DNA of 64,000 nt from Pseudoxanthomonas sp. GTDB lineage: Bacteria; Pseudomonadota; Gammaproteobacteria; Xanthomonadales; Xanthomonadaceae. The notes under the pieces were generated by a model. The model was not told where the DNA came from. It did not search any database and saw nothing but the letters and a program-made list of their open reading frames with translations. The position numbers and the translations under genes were made by a program. Positions within the stretch are counted from its first letter, which is position 1. Each line of letters opens with the position of its first letter. Where the stretch lies: positions 3,100,001-3,164,000 of the forward strand of contig NZ_CP114978.1 in NCBI RefSeq assembly GCF_027498035.1, in the 5' to 3' direction. Shown here piece after piece: positions 53,173 to 62,320 of the stretch.

Positions 53173-55557
53173 TTACGGCGTGGGCTTCAGCGTGTCGTCG
53201 AACAGGTTCAGCACGCGCTTGTATTCATCCAGCCAGGAATCGGCACGGGTGAAGCCGTGGCGCTCCAGCGGATAGGGCGCGATCGACCAGTGGTCCTTGT
53301 GCAGTTCGATCAGCTTCTGGGTCATGTCGACCGAGTCCTTGAAGAACACGTTGTCGTCGATCATGCCGTGGGCGATCAGCAGGCGGTCCTGCAGGCCGTC
53401 GGCGTATTCGATCGGCGAGGAGGTCTTGTAGGCCTGCGGATCGATATCCGGGGTGTTGAGGATGTTGGACGTGTACTCGTGGTTGTACTGGGTCCAGTCG
53501 GCCACCGGGCGCAGCGCGGCACCGGCCTTGAACACGCCCGGCGCCCGGAACAACGCCATGTACGTCATGAAGCCGCCGTAGCTGCCGCCGTAGATGCCAG
53601 CGCGCGCGCGGTCGCCCTGGTGGTTGGCGACCAGCCAGTCTAGGCCGTCCAGGTAATCGTCCAGTTCCGGATGGCCCATGTTGCGGTAGATCGCCGTGCG
53701 CCAGTCGCGGCCGTAGCCGGCGCTGCCGCGATAATCCAGGTCCAGCACGATGTAGCCCTGCTGGACCAGCAGGTTGTGGAACATCTGCTCGCGCGGGTAG
53801 GGCGGATAGCCGGCGATGGCGTTCTGCAGGTAACCGGCACCGTGCACGAACATCACGATCGGGTATTGCTTGCCTGGCACCATCTGCGCCGGCGCGTAGT
53901 ACTTGCCCCAGATCGTGCCGGCGCCGTGCTTCGAAGGTACCTGCACCAGCTGCGGCTGGGCCCACGGCTGGGCCTTGAACGCGGCGGTGCGGGTGTCGGT
54001 CAGCACCTTGGCCTGGCCGCCGCCGGCCGGGACCACGGCCAGCTGGGTCGGCAGGTAGCTGGCCGAGTACTGGACCAGCAACGAACGCCCGTCCGGCGAC
54101 TGGGTGAAGCCTTCCACGCCGCCGTCCAGCGCGGTGACTTCGGCCAGCTTGCCGGTCTTGAGGTCGGCCTGGCAGACCTCGTAGCGGCCGGGCGCGGCGC
54201 GGTTGCACAGGAAATAGAAGCCGTCGCCATTGGCCGACAGCACCGGCGCGGAAGCTTCCCACTGGCCCGTGGTCAGCGCCTTGGCCTTGTCGCCGCCGCG
54301 CTGGGTATAGAGCTGCGAATGGCCGCTGCTTTCGGACAGCAGCCACAAGGTCTGGTTGTCCGGCATCCAGCCGAAGTCGTTGAATGCCCAGTTGATCCAT
54401 CCCGGATCGGTCAGGCGGTCGCGCACCTGCAGGCGCGCGTTGCCCAGGTCGACGCCAGCGATCCAGCGGTCCTTGTTGTCGGTGGCCCGCAACAGCACCG
54501 CGACGTTGCGTGAATCGCTGCTCCAGTGGATCGCTGCGCTGCCGCCGTCGCCGTCGCTTTCCACGCGCAGCGGGCGGTCGCCCTTCAGCGGCGGCTTGGC
54601 AGCGGCCTTGCGCAACTCGGCCAGCGGATCGGTGGTGATGCCGGGCAGGGCATCGAAGGACAGCGGTTTGACCGTGCCGGTGCGCATGTCGGCCAGCCAC
54701 AGTGCCTGTGGCACCGGCGAGTTGCGGCCGACCAGGGTGCGGGCTTCCTGTTGCTCGGCGTAGCCGGATTCGGTCACGTATTGCGGGACCTTGCCCGCGT
54801 CGCCGGCCTCGGCGCTCTTGTCATGGGTGACGATCAGCAGCCACTGGCCATCGGGCGACAGCGCGGTGTCATCGATCTGGACCTTGGTGCCCAGGTAGAC
54901 CGGCGCCGGCGCGCGGGTCGGGTCGGCCTTGCGCCAGCTGTCCTGCTGCGCGCGCAGGGCGTCACGCATCTGCTTGTCGTGGGCCAGCGTGGACAGGGTG
55001 CGCAGCTGCTGGTCGCGCAGCAGATCCTCGGGTTGCGGCTTGGCCGGATCGTCCTCGGCCTTGACCTGGGCGGCCTGGGCCACGGCGCTGCCATTCCAGC
55101 GGAACCACTGGTTGCCCACGCGCCAGACCAGCGCGCCGTCGCTGCCGAACTGCGGCGCGGCTTCCTGTTCCAGGGTGCGGGTCAGCTGGGTCAGCGCGCC
55201 GCTGCGCAGGTTGCGCACGAAGATGTCGCCATTGCGCACGAAGGCCTGGTGCTGGCGCTTGGCGTCGTAGACCGCGCCGGTGGTGTTGAGGGTGTCGCGA
55301 GCGTCGTCGGACACCCGGGTGGCCGCACCGCTGCCGTTGGCGTCCTGGCGGAAGGTGTCGCGAATCGGCGAGCCGTTGCGCTTCAGGTCGTATTCCACGC
55401 CGCGGCTGTCCCAGGTCCAGCGCGCGTCCTCGACCGGCGGGCCGATCCAGTCCAGGTCGGCCATGACCTGTTCGATGGTCAGCGGCGCGGTGGGCGCCTG
55501 GGCGAAGGCGGCGGGCGACAGCAGCAGGCAGGACAACACGGCGGCGGACAAGCGCAT
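53173..55557 (-). CDS. Secreted S9-family (DPP IV-like) prolyl peptidase
   Basis: A 794-residue exported serine peptidase. A signal peptide (ending AFA-QA) is followed by an eight-bladed-propeller-like N-terminal region with DPP IV-N features and a C-terminal alpha/beta hydrolase: G657-G-S659-Y-G-G nucleophile elbow, acid in GMIDDN (734/735) and H767 in ERHGF. The order and size match dipeptidyl peptidase IV/acylaminoacyl peptidase relatives that trim X-Pro or acylated peptides in the periplasm. It is divergent from the first XanA2-like ligase gene. Confidence 0.9.
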   Translation of the reverse strand: MRLSAAVLSCLLLSPAAFAQAPTAPLTIEQVMADLDWIGPPVEDARWTWDSRGVEYDLKRNGSPIRDTFRQDANGSGAATRVSDDARDTLNTTGAVYDAKRQHQAFVRNGDIFVRNLRSGALTQLTRTLEQEAAPQFGSDGALVWRVGNQWFRWNGSAVAQAAQVKAEDDPAKPQPEDLLRDQQLRTLSTLAHDKQMRDALRAQQDSWRKADPTRAPAPVYLGTKVQIDDTALSPDGQWLLIVTHDKSAEAGDAGKVPQYVTESGYAEQQEARTLVGRNSPVPQALWLADMRTGTVKPLSFDALPGITTDPLAELRKAAAKPPLKGDRPLRVESDGDGGSAAIHWSSDSRNVAVLLRATDNKDRWIAGVDLGNARLQVRDRLTDPGWINWAFNDFGWMPDNQTLWLLSESSGHSQLYTQRGGDKAKALTTGQWEASAPVLSANGDGFYFLCNRAAPGRYEVCQADLKTGKLAEVTALDGGVEGFTQSPDGRSLLVQYSASYLPTQLAVVPAGGGQAKVLTDTRTAAFKAQPWAQPQLVQVPSKHGAGTIWGKYYAPAQMVPGKQYPIVMFVHGAGYLQNAIAGYPPYPREQMFHNLLVQQGYIVLDLDYRGSAGYGRDWRTAIYRNMGHPELDDYLDGLDWLVANHQGDRARAGIYGGSYGGFMTYMALFRAPGVFKAGAALRPVADWTQYNHEYTSNILNTPDIDPQAYKTSSPIEYADGLQDRLLIAHGMIDDNVFFKDSVDMTQKLIELHKDHWSIAPYPLERHGFTRADSWLDEYKRVLNLFDDTLKPTP

Positions 55558-55765
55558 CGGCAGGATCAATCCGGGGAAGACAGGCAAGCGGGAAAGGGTA
55601 GCAGCCGGGTCCGGGCGGCCACACCGGCCCAAGGTCATGTCCACCGGGCGCGGGCAGGCGCCGAATCTGAACATCGCGGCTTGCCCGGCCGGCCTCCAAC
55701 GGCCAAAGTACGACCGGACTTCCGGCATCGTTGCGCCGGATCGCAATGGGGAAGCAGGACCTTCT

Positions 55766-57115
55766 ATGTCAGCCGTCATCCACCCAGCGCCCGGCGCGCA
55801 AGGCATGTGCGCCCTTGGCGTGGGCCCGCTGGACCGCATCATCGCCCGCAGTGGCGGCCAGGCCATCGACCTGGCCACCTTCCACGCGCACGTGCGCGCC
55901 CTGGCCGCGCAGCTGCCGGCAGGCCGCCATGCGGTGAACCTGTGCGAGGACCGCTACCGCTTCCTGGTGGCGTTCTGCGCGGTCGCCCTGCGTGGCCAGA
56001 TCACCCTGCTGCCGCCTTCGCGCGCGCCGGCGGTGGTGCTGGATGTCATGCAGCGCCACGCCGACAGCTACGCGCTGGGCGACGCTGCGGCTGACGGCAC
56101 CACGCCCGGCGGCTATTGGCGCATGCCGGCGGTGCTGGAACAGCTTGCGGGCCCGGTGCCGGAAGTGGCCGACGACGCGGTGGTGGTGATCGGCTTTACC
56201 TCCGGCAGCACCGGCGCGCCCAAACCCTTCCCCAAGACGCTGGCTGCCTTCCGCACCAGCAACGCGCAGAACCTGAGCGCCGTGGCCGACCTGTGGGGCG
56301 AACGCACGCCCAGCCTGGTCGCCACCGTGCCGCCGCAGCACATGTACGGCATGGAGATGTCGGTGGTGATGCCGCTGCTCAGCGACGCCACCGTGCACGG
56401 CGGCAAGCCGTTCTTCCCCGAAGACGTGGCCCAGGCGCTGGCGCAGATGCCCGAGCCGCGCCTGTTGGTGACCACGCCGGTGCACCTGCGCGCGCTGGTC
56501 GAATCGGGCGTGTCGCTGCCGCCGATTGCCGGTTATGTCTCGGCGACCGCACCGCTGGAGCAGGCGCTGGCCCAGGCGGCCGAAGCGCGCTTTGGCGGCG
56601 AGCTGCGCGAAACCTTCGGTTCGACCGAGACCTGCATCTTCGCCCGCCGCCGCACCGCACTGGAAACCGCCTGGACGCCGCTGCCCGGCGTGTGGGTGCA
56701 GCCACAGCCCGATGGCACCCTGGTGCACGCGCGCCATCTGCCGCAGCCGGTGCCGCTGGCCGACCTGATGGAAGTCGAGGCCGACGGCCGCTTCCACCTG
56801 CGCGGGCGCCAGGCCGACCTGCTGGAAATCGCCGGCAAGCGTGCCTCGCTCGGTGACCTGACCCGTCGCCTGCTGGCCGTGCCCGGTGTGCGCGATGGCG
56901 CGGTGATGCAGCTGGAACCGGACGATATGGGCGTGCGGCGCATCGCTGCGCTGGTGGTCGCGCCGGACCTCACCGAAAACCAGTTGCTCGACGCGCTGCG
57001 TGGGGCGATGGATCCGGTGTTCCTGCCGCGCCGCATCCGCCTGGTCGCCGCGCTGCCGCGTGGTGAAACCGGCAAGCTGCCGCGCCACGAAGCGCTGCGC
57101 CTGCTGGAAGGCTGA
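55766..57115 (+). CDS. XanA2-like 3-hydroxybenzoate:ACP ligase, copy 1
   Basis: A 449-residue adenylate-forming ligase, compact compared with ~550-residue acyl-CoA synthetases. The P-loop is GFTSGSTGAPKPFPKTL (from residue 143), with FGSTETCIFARRR, the hinge block GRQADLLEIAGKRASLGDL and the catalytic lysine K437 (ETGKLPR). XanA2 of Xanthomonas activates 3-hydroxybenzoate with ATP and loads it on the pigment carrier protein XanC. The neighbours (xanB2, ACP, acyltransferase) support this pathway. Followed after 59 bases by a close paralogue, so either copy could be the main enzyme. Confidence 0.82.
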   Translation: MSAVIHPAPGAQGMCALGVGPLDRIIARSGGQAIDLATFHAHVRALAAQLPAGRHAVNLCEDRYRFLVAFCAVALRGQITLLPPSRAPAVVLDVMQRHADSYALGDAAADGTTPGGYWRMPAVLEQLAGPVPEVADDAVVVIGFTSGSTGAPKPFPKTLAAFRTSNAQNLSAVADLWGERTPSLVATVPPQHMYGMEMSVVMPLLSDATVHGGKPFFPEDVAQALAQMPEPRLLVTTPVHLRALVESGVSLPPIAGYVSATAPLEQALAQAAEARFGGELRETFGSTETCIFARRRTALETAWTPLPGVWVQPQPDGTLVHARHLPQPVPLADLMEVEADGRFHLRGRQADLLEIAGKRASLGDLTRRLLAVPGVRDGAVMQLEPDDMGVRRIAALVVAPDLTENQLLDALRGAMDPVFLPRRIRLVAALPRGETGKLPRHEALRLLEG

Positions 57116-57174
57116 GGCGCGGGAACGGAACAGGCAACGTCGCCACGTTGGCGATGCGAGGATTTCAGGAAGCC

Positions 57175-58539
57175 ATGTCGGCCGTCATCGAAGCAGACCT
57201 TCGCCCAGCAGGACGCTGCGCGCTGGGCACCGGGCCTCTGGACCGGATCATCGCCCACACCGATGGGCGCACGGTCAGCCTGCGCAGCTTCCACGCGCAG
57301 GTGCGTGCGTTGGCCGGGCAGCTGCCCGCCGGGCAGCACGCGGTGAACCTGTGCGAAGACCGTTACCGTTTCATGGTCGCGTTCTGCGCGGTCGCCTTGC
57401 GCGGCCAGGTCACGCTGCTGCCGCCCTCGCGCGCGCCGGCCGTGGTCCAGGGCGTGATGGAGCGCCAGCCGGCGACTTACGCCATCGGCGATGGTCCGCT
57501 GGACACCGAACCGGCTCATTACTGGCGCATGCCCGACACGCTGGACGAAGCCGATGGCGAACTTCCGCAGATCGCTGACGACGTCACCGTCGCCATCGCC
57601 TTCACCTCCGGCAGCACCGGCACGCCGAAGGCGTTCCCGAAAACCCTGGGCCAGTTCCGCACCAGCACCGCGCAGCTGGTCGCTGCGATGTCCGACCTGT
57701 GGGGCGGGCGGGCGCCGAGCATCGTGGCGACGGTCCCGGCGCAGCACATGTTCGGGCTGGAGCAGTCGATCCTGGTGCCACTGCTGACCGATGCGACGCT
57801 GCATGGCGGCCGTCCGTTCTTCCCGCAGGATGTGGCGCGCGCGCTGGCCGAGGTGCCGTCGCCGCGCATGTTGATTTCCACGCCCATGCACCTGCGCGCG
57901 CTGGTCGAATCGGGTATCGCGCTGCCACGGATCGCAGGTTGGGTGTCGGCGACCGCGCCGTTGGAGCAGGGGTTGGCGCAGGCAGCCGAAGTGCGCTTCG
58001 GCGGACAGGTGCGCGAGATCTTCGGTTCGACCGAAACCTGCATCTTCGCCACCCGCCGCACCGCATGGGATGCCGCCTGGACGCCGCTGCCCGGCGTGAG
58101 CGTGCAGCCACAACCCGACGGCTGCCTGATCCACGCACCGCACCTGCCGCAGCCGGTGGCACTGGCCGACCTGATGGAAGTCGAGGCCGACGGCCGCTTC
58201 CACCTGCGTGGCCGCCAGGCCGACCTGCTGGAAATCGCCGGCAAGCGTGCCTCGCTCGGCGATCTCACCCGCCGCCTGCTGGCCGTGCCCGGCGTGCGCG
58301 ATGGCGTAATGGTCCAGCTCGACAGCCCCGGCAAGGTGCGCCGCATCGTCGCACTGGTGGTCGCTATGGGGCTTTCCGAAGGCGACGTGCTGTCCTCGTT
58401 GCGCGAAGCCATGGACCCGGTGTTCCTGCCGCGCAGGATCCGCTTCGTCGACACGCTCCCGCGCACCGACACCGGCAAACTGCCGCGCGTGGATCTGCTG
58501 CGCTTGCTGGGGGACATGGACATGCCGAGGGCCACCTGA
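57175..58539 (+). CDS. XanA2-like 3-hydroxybenzoate:ACP ligase, copy 2
   Basis: A 454-residue tandem paralogue of the gene before it, with the same start (MSAVI...), P-loop FTSGSTGTPKAFPKTL (143 onward), FGSTETCIFATRR and catalytic K435 (DTGKLPR), so both look active. The two are similar along their whole length; residues encoded by 58162-58306 match copy 1 exactly at protein level. AGGA precedes the ATG at 57175. Its stop overlaps the next ATG by one base. It may prefer another aryl starter (for example 4-hydroxybenzoate) or simply add dosage; sequence alone does not decide. Confidence 0.82.
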   Translation: MSAVIEADLRPAGRCALGTGPLDRIIAHTDGRTVSLRSFHAQVRALAGQLPAGQHAVNLCEDRYRFMVAFCAVALRGQVTLLPPSRAPAVVQGVMERQPATYAIGDGPLDTEPAHYWRMPDTLDEADGELPQIADDVTVAIAFTSGSTGTPKAFPKTLGQFRTSTAQLVAAMSDLWGGRAPSIVATVPAQHMFGLEQSILVPLLTDATLHGGRPFFPQDVARALAEVPSPRMLISTPMHLRALVESGIALPRIAGWVSATAPLEQGLAQAAEVRFGGQVREIFGSTETCIFATRRTAWDAAWTPLPGVSVQPQPDGCLIHAPHLPQPVALADLMEVEADGRFHLRGRQADLLEIAGKRASLGDLTRRLLAVPGVRDGVMVQLDSPGKVRRIVALVVAMGLSEGDVLSSLREAMDPVFLPRRIRFVDTLPRTDTGKLPRVDLLRLLGDMDMPRAT

Positions 58540-59570
58540 TGGGCGTTTCGCGTCGTGATTCAATCGTGGCCGTGGTCGTCTTCCTGACCGTCGCTGCTGG
58601 CCTGGCACTGTGGTGGCGTGGACGTGCGACCCCGGCTGGCGCGCCGACGGTGTCTGCGGATGTGGTCGCGCAGCAGCCGGACTCGACCACCCCGGGAATC
58701 GCGCGCCTGAGTGCCGTCCAGACACCGTTGCCCGACGACGGCACGCCGTTGCGGCTGGTGTTCGATGGGCTGAAGCAGCGCGCCAACGGTGGCGATGCGC
58801 GGGCGGCGTGTCGGTTGGCGGCGGAGCTGGAGCAGTGCGAGCGCGTGCGCGTGCAGCTGGCGCAGTTCGACGAGCAGCTTGATCGACGCATGGGCATGGA
58901 AGAAATGGTGGCCGGAAATCCGCAGGCCACTGCGGAAAGGCGTGAAAGCACGGACCGCATGTTTGCTGACCGCGGGCAGCAGTTGCTGCAGGCTTCGGAG
59001 CAATGCGACGGCGTGCCGTTCGTTTCACCGGCCGAACGCGCCAGTCTGTGGCGCAGCGCGGCCCTGGGCGGCAGCCTGCCGGCGTTGACCCAGTACGCGG
59101 TCGGCAACGCGTTCCGCACCCGCGACACGCTGGATCTGCTGCCGCAGCTGCAGGTCTATCGCAACGAGGCCGAGAGCCTTGCATTGCAGGCCGCGCAACG
59201 CGGCAGCACGCGCGCGACGCTGGCGCTGGCGGCCGCGTATTCGCCGAGCCGCGATACCGGGCGGCGCACCTACCTGGCGCAGGTGGTGACGCCGGATGCA
59301 GGTAAGTCCCTGGCGCTGTACCTGCAGGCGCAGCGCGCGTTCACTGCCGAAAGCAGCGCCAACGGCAGGCCATCGATGCGTCAGGCGTCCGTTAATCGCA
59401 GCATCGATGCGCTGCGCAGGGGCATGGATGCGGCGCAGATCGCCCAGGCCGAATCACAGGCCGCGCGCTGGCGGCAGGACTGGGCCGCGCCGATTGCGGC
59501 AGAGCCGGGCAGCACGTTCTCGCGCGACGGCGGCACCTCGGATATCGAACCGCAGGCCTGCAGCAAGTAA
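58539..59570 (+). CDS. Unknown membrane-anchored/periplasmic protein coupled to the ligase
   Basis: A 343-residue protein with one N-terminal helix (residues ~8-25, then a basic WWRGRA), a Ser/Pro/Asp-rich stretch and a helical body whose blocks (GDARAACRLAAELEQC, LWRSAALGGSLPALTQYAVGNA, LALQAAQRGSTRATLALAAAYSP) look like degenerate Sel1/TPR repeats. Three cysteines. No catalytic motif. It starts on the last base of copy 2's stop (TGATG), so translation is coupled to the pigment ligase. Not a gene I recognise in described xanthomonadin clusters. Confidence 0.68.
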   Translation: MGVSRRDSIVAVVVFLTVAAGLALWWRGRATPAGAPTVSADVVAQQPDSTTPGIARLSAVQTPLPDDGTPLRLVFDGLKQRANGGDARAACRLAAELEQCERVRVQLAQFDEQLDRRMGMEEMVAGNPQATAERRESTDRMFADRGQQLLQASEQCDGVPFVSPAERASLWRSAALGGSLPALTQYAVGNAFRTRDTLDLLPQLQVYRNEAESLALQAAQRGSTRATLALAAAYSPSRDTGRRTYLAQVVTPDAGKSLALYLQAQRAFTAESSANGRPSMRQASVNRSIDALRRGMDAAQIAQAESQAARWRQDWAAPIAAEPGSTFSRDGGTSDIEPQACSK

Positions 59571-59604
59571 GGCCGCTTCCTATAGAGGATCTCCCCGACA
59601 TCGC

Positions 59605-59666
59605 GGGAGCCGCTCCAACGGTGAAGGGCTTTCCCGCAAGGTCACGTCGCCGCTGAAGCGGCTCCC
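59605..59666. repeat. Inverted repeat pair, second repeat family
   Basis: GGGAGCCGCTCCAACGG (59605-59621) and CCGCTGAAGCGGCTCCC (59650-59666) are small hairpins in inverse orientation, directly beside the SMAG dimer. Confidence 0.65.
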
Positions 59667-59670
59667 ACCT

Positions 59671-59744
59671 GTAGAGCGGAGCTGGCTCTGCTGCTCCTGG
59701 TCCGGTTCGTGGGAAAGGCCCCAGCGGAGCGAGCTCCGCTCTAC
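59671..59744. repeat. SMAG/REP-type inverted dimer
   Basis: GTAGAGCGGAGC...CTGC (59671-59694) and CAGCGGAGCGAGC...CTCTAC (59722-59744), in the convergent gap before xanB2. Third copy in the window. Confidence 0.85.
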
Positions 59745-59781
59745 AGGGAGGCCGTGGCCAGATTTGAGGAGACAGTGGTTC

Positions 59782-60795
59782 CTACGCGCCGTGGACGCCG
59801 TCGATCTCGACCCGCAGGTCGCGGCGGCAGATCGTGGCATGCAGCAGCAGGCGCGGCACGCTGGCCGGCAGGCGCGCGTCCAGCAGCGCCGCCACCAGCG
59901 GCAATTCTTCCGCATCGCGCACGTAGACCTTCAGCCGACTGGCGGGGTCGAACGCTTCCGGCAGCGACGGTGCATGCCGATGCGCGCTGGCGATCAGTGC
60001 CTGGAAATTGGCGAAGGTTTCGTCCAGCTGTGCCTCGGTCGATTCCGGATGCAGGGTCTGGTGGCCGACCACCGCGGCGGTGCCGGACAGCAGCATCGGC
60101 GTCTCGACGCCGGCCGGCGGCAGCATCGCGCGGGCGAAACTCGGCGACTGCAGGCCGTACTGGCGCGGATAGCGATAGGCGCTGACCTGGCGTGGGTTTT
60201 CCACCGGTGTGCCGGGGCGGTTGCAGGCCAGCCAGTACACCTGCAGCGTGCGCACGCCATCGACGCGGCCGATGCCGGTGGCTGCTGGAAGATGGGTGTC
60301 ATCGAACTGGCCCAGCCCGCGCGCGCGGCCGACGCAGAACTGGCGGTAGCGCTCGTCGTCGCCTTCGCCGTCGGTGATCGCGTCCAGGTAATTCCAGACG
60401 CGCAGCAGGTGCGGCGTGGCGCTGCCCGGCAGGAACTGCGAGAGCAGGGCATAGGCCTGCTCGCCGGCGGTTTCGATGTCGCCATCGACTTCGTCGACCT
60501 CGATGGCACCGAACTGCAGCGTGCCGTCGCTGGCCCAGGCCACCGCGCCGTCGCGGCCACGCACCACCGGTCGGGTGCTGCGCCAGACTTCCAGCGGCGC
60601 GGCGCCATACGGGGACAGCGGCACGCGCAGGTAACGCGGATCGTCGCTGCCCGGCGCGTCCGGGCCGAAGCCGAACACCGCCAGCACCTGGTCGTCGGCC
60701 AGCAGTGCGTCCAGCGCCTCGGCGGCCACGTAGTCCACGCTCAGGTGCGAGGCATCGACCGGTCGGGGGGCGTGCGTGGTTTGCGGCTGGCTCAT
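59782..60795 (-). CDS. xanB2: XanB2-type chorismatase (3-/4-hydroxybenzoate synthase)
   Basis: A 337-residue protein of the FkbO/Hyg5/XanB2 chorismatase family, formerly called pteridine-dependent deoxygenase-like. Recognised by LLRVWNYLDAIT, GIGRVDGVRTLQVYWLACNRPGTPVENPRQVSAYRYPRQYG and SPSFARAMLPP. XanB2 splits chorismate with loss of pyruvate to 3- and 4-hydroxybenzoate, feeding xanthomonadin and coenzyme Q respectively. The ATG overlaps the stop of the upstream FAD enzyme (ATGA), making a two-gene coupled unit. Confidence 0.9.
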   Translation of the reverse strand: MSQPQTTHAPRPVDASHLSVDYVAAEALDALLADDQVLAVFGFGPDAPGSDDPRYLRVPLSPYGAAPLEVWRSTRPVVRGRDGAVAWASDGTLQFGAIEVDEVDGDIETAGEQAYALLSQFLPGSATPHLLRVWNYLDAITDGEGDDERYRQFCVGRARGLGQFDDTHLPAATGIGRVDGVRTLQVYWLACNRPGTPVENPRQVSAYRYPRQYGLQSPSFARAMLPPAGVETPMLLSGTAAVVGHQTLHPESTEAQLDETFANFQALIASAHRHAPSLPEAFDPASRLKVYVRDAEELPLVAALLDARLPASVPRLLLHATICRRDLRVEIDGVHGA

Positions 60796-62186
60796 GCGTC
60801 GCCTGCCTGGCCCGGCTGCAAGGTGTCGCCGCTGAAGCCTTCGGCAGGTTGGCGCCGGCGCCGGCGCCAGGCACTGAACGCCTGCGGCACCATCGACAGG
60901 GCATTGATGCCGTAGATCAGGCGGAACAGCCGCAGGCGCCGCTTCACCCGTGGCGAATCGAACACATCGCCGGCCAGCATCGCCACCACGGCCGATTCAA
61001 TCTGCAGGACGTTGCGCGGATTGGCGAACAACAGGCGCATGGTCGGCGAGGTGAAGCGGTAGATGAACCACTTGAACTCGCGCGTGCCCGCATCCTGGCG
61101 CCGCTGCAGGGCGCGTCGCATGGCCGGTGCACGCTGCGGCGCACGCAGCGCGGCATCGACCATCGCCGCGCCCTGGTCGGCGCTGTGCATGGCCAGGTGC
61201 ACGCCTGAGGAGAACATCGGATCGACGAAGGCATAGGCATCGCCCAGCAGCAGCCAGCGCGGCCCGCTCATCCGGGTGGAATCGTAGGCGTAGTTGCCGG
61301 TGGCATGGACCGGTGCCACGCGCTGCGCGCCGGCCATGCGCGTGGTCACTTCCGGGTGCAGCGCCAGGGTTTCGTGCAGGAAGGCTTCCAGGTCGCCGCT
61401 GCGGGTTTTGAGATAATCCGGGAAGCACACCGCGCCCACGCTCATCACATCGTCGGGCAGCGGGATCAGCCACATCCAGCCATGCGGATGACGGTAGATG
61501 CTGATGTTGCCGGCGTCATCGCCTTCGCGCCGGGCCACGCCGATGTAGTGGCTGAACACCGCGGCGGACTGGTGATCGGCGTTCTTGCGGCGCACCTTGA
61601 GCCGGCTGCCCAGGAAGGCATCGCGACCAGAGGCATCGAGCAGCCATTGCGGGCGGATCTCCAGGGTGCGCTGGCCCTGGCGCGCCTGGACCACCGGCTG
61701 GTCACCTTCGAAGGCCACCGCGGTGACGGTGGTTTCCTCGTGGGCATCGACGCCCTCGCTGCGCGCCTTTTCGAACAGGATCTGGTCGAACTTGGCCCGC
61801 GGCACCTGCAGCGCGAAGCCGCGCTTGGCATCCAGCGCCTTGTCGAAGCGGAAGGTGTTGTAGGTGCCGGCGTCGTTGGGGAAATCCGCGCCCAGCTTGA
61901 GCGTGCCGATTGCACGCATGTCCTCCATCACGCCCAGCTTTTCCAGCAGCGGCATGGTCATGGGCAGCAGCGACTCGCCGATGTGGAAGCGCGGGTGGCG
62001 CGCCTTTTCCAGCAGGGTGACCCGCCAGCCGGCGCGGGCCAGCAGGATGGCCGCGGTGCTGCCGGCCGGGCCGCCGCCGATGATCAGCACGTCCGGCGCC
62101 GGTTGCGGGGTGCGCTCCGATGATGTGTCGGCGTGGGATGCGGCATCGGCCGCGGGCGTGGCGATCACGGCTTCAACGGGAGTCAT
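60792..62186 (-). CDS. FAD-dependent monooxygenase/halogenase-like enzyme of the pigment cluster
   Basis: A 464-residue flavoprotein related to tryptophan halogenases and geranylgeranyl-reductase-like enzymes: VLIIGGGPAGSTAAILLARAGW (31-52), RHPRFHIGESLLPMTMPLLEKLG (the GESL block of this family), and LLLGDAYAFVDPMFSSGVHLAM. The halogenase WxWxIP motif appears as GWMWLIPLPDD. Xanthomonadins are brominated and hydroxylated, and a gene of this class stands next to xanB2 in described clusters, so ring or polyene halogenation or hydroxylation is likely. TATGAT (62233 to 62228) is a plausible -10. Confidence 0.85.
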   Translation of the reverse strand: MTPVEAVIATPAADAASHADTSSERTPQPAPDVLIIGGGPAGSTAAILLARAGWRVTLLEKARHPRFHIGESLLPMTMPLLEKLGVMEDMRAIGTLKLGADFPNDAGTYNTFRFDKALDAKRGFALQVPRAKFDQILFEKARSEGVDAHEETTVTAVAFEGDQPVVQARQGQRTLEIRPQWLLDASGRDAFLGSRLKVRRKNADHQSAAVFSHYIGVARREGDDAGNISIYRHPHGWMWLIPLPDDVMSVGAVCFPDYLKTRSGDLEAFLHETLALHPEVTTRMAGAQRVAPVHATGNYAYDSTRMSGPRWLLLGDAYAFVDPMFSSGVHLAMHSADQGAAMVDAALRAPQRAPAMRRALQRRQDAGTREFKWFIYRFTSPTMRLLFANPRNVLQIESAVVAMLAGDVFDSPRVKRRLRLFRLIYGINALSMVPQAFSAWRRRRRQPAEGFSGDTLQPGQAGDA

Positions 62187-62320
62187 GCGTGCGAACCTTC
62201 GCGTGTGGCAGTCCTGACAAGGGCGTCATCATAGCTTGCGCCCCGCGCGCGTCCCACGGTTGCGCGGGCGCGCCCGATGCACCATCGTGTCGCACCTTCA
62301 CGCATTGGAAGCCTTGTCGC
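62187..62320. promoter_or_regulatory. Divergent intergenic region, pigment operons
   Basis: 134 bases between the FAD enzyme (minus) and xanC (plus). TATGAT at 62228-62233 on the minus strand would give a ~35-base leader containing a GCGAA/TTCGC stem-loop. A GGAAG ribosome site precedes xanC. No operator recognised. Confidence 0.45.

Noticed and set aside
56533..59184. 883-residue minus-strand open frame across the two ligase genes
   Set aside because: Arg/Gly/His-rich composition and exact opposition to conserved AMP-ligase genes show it is a shadow.
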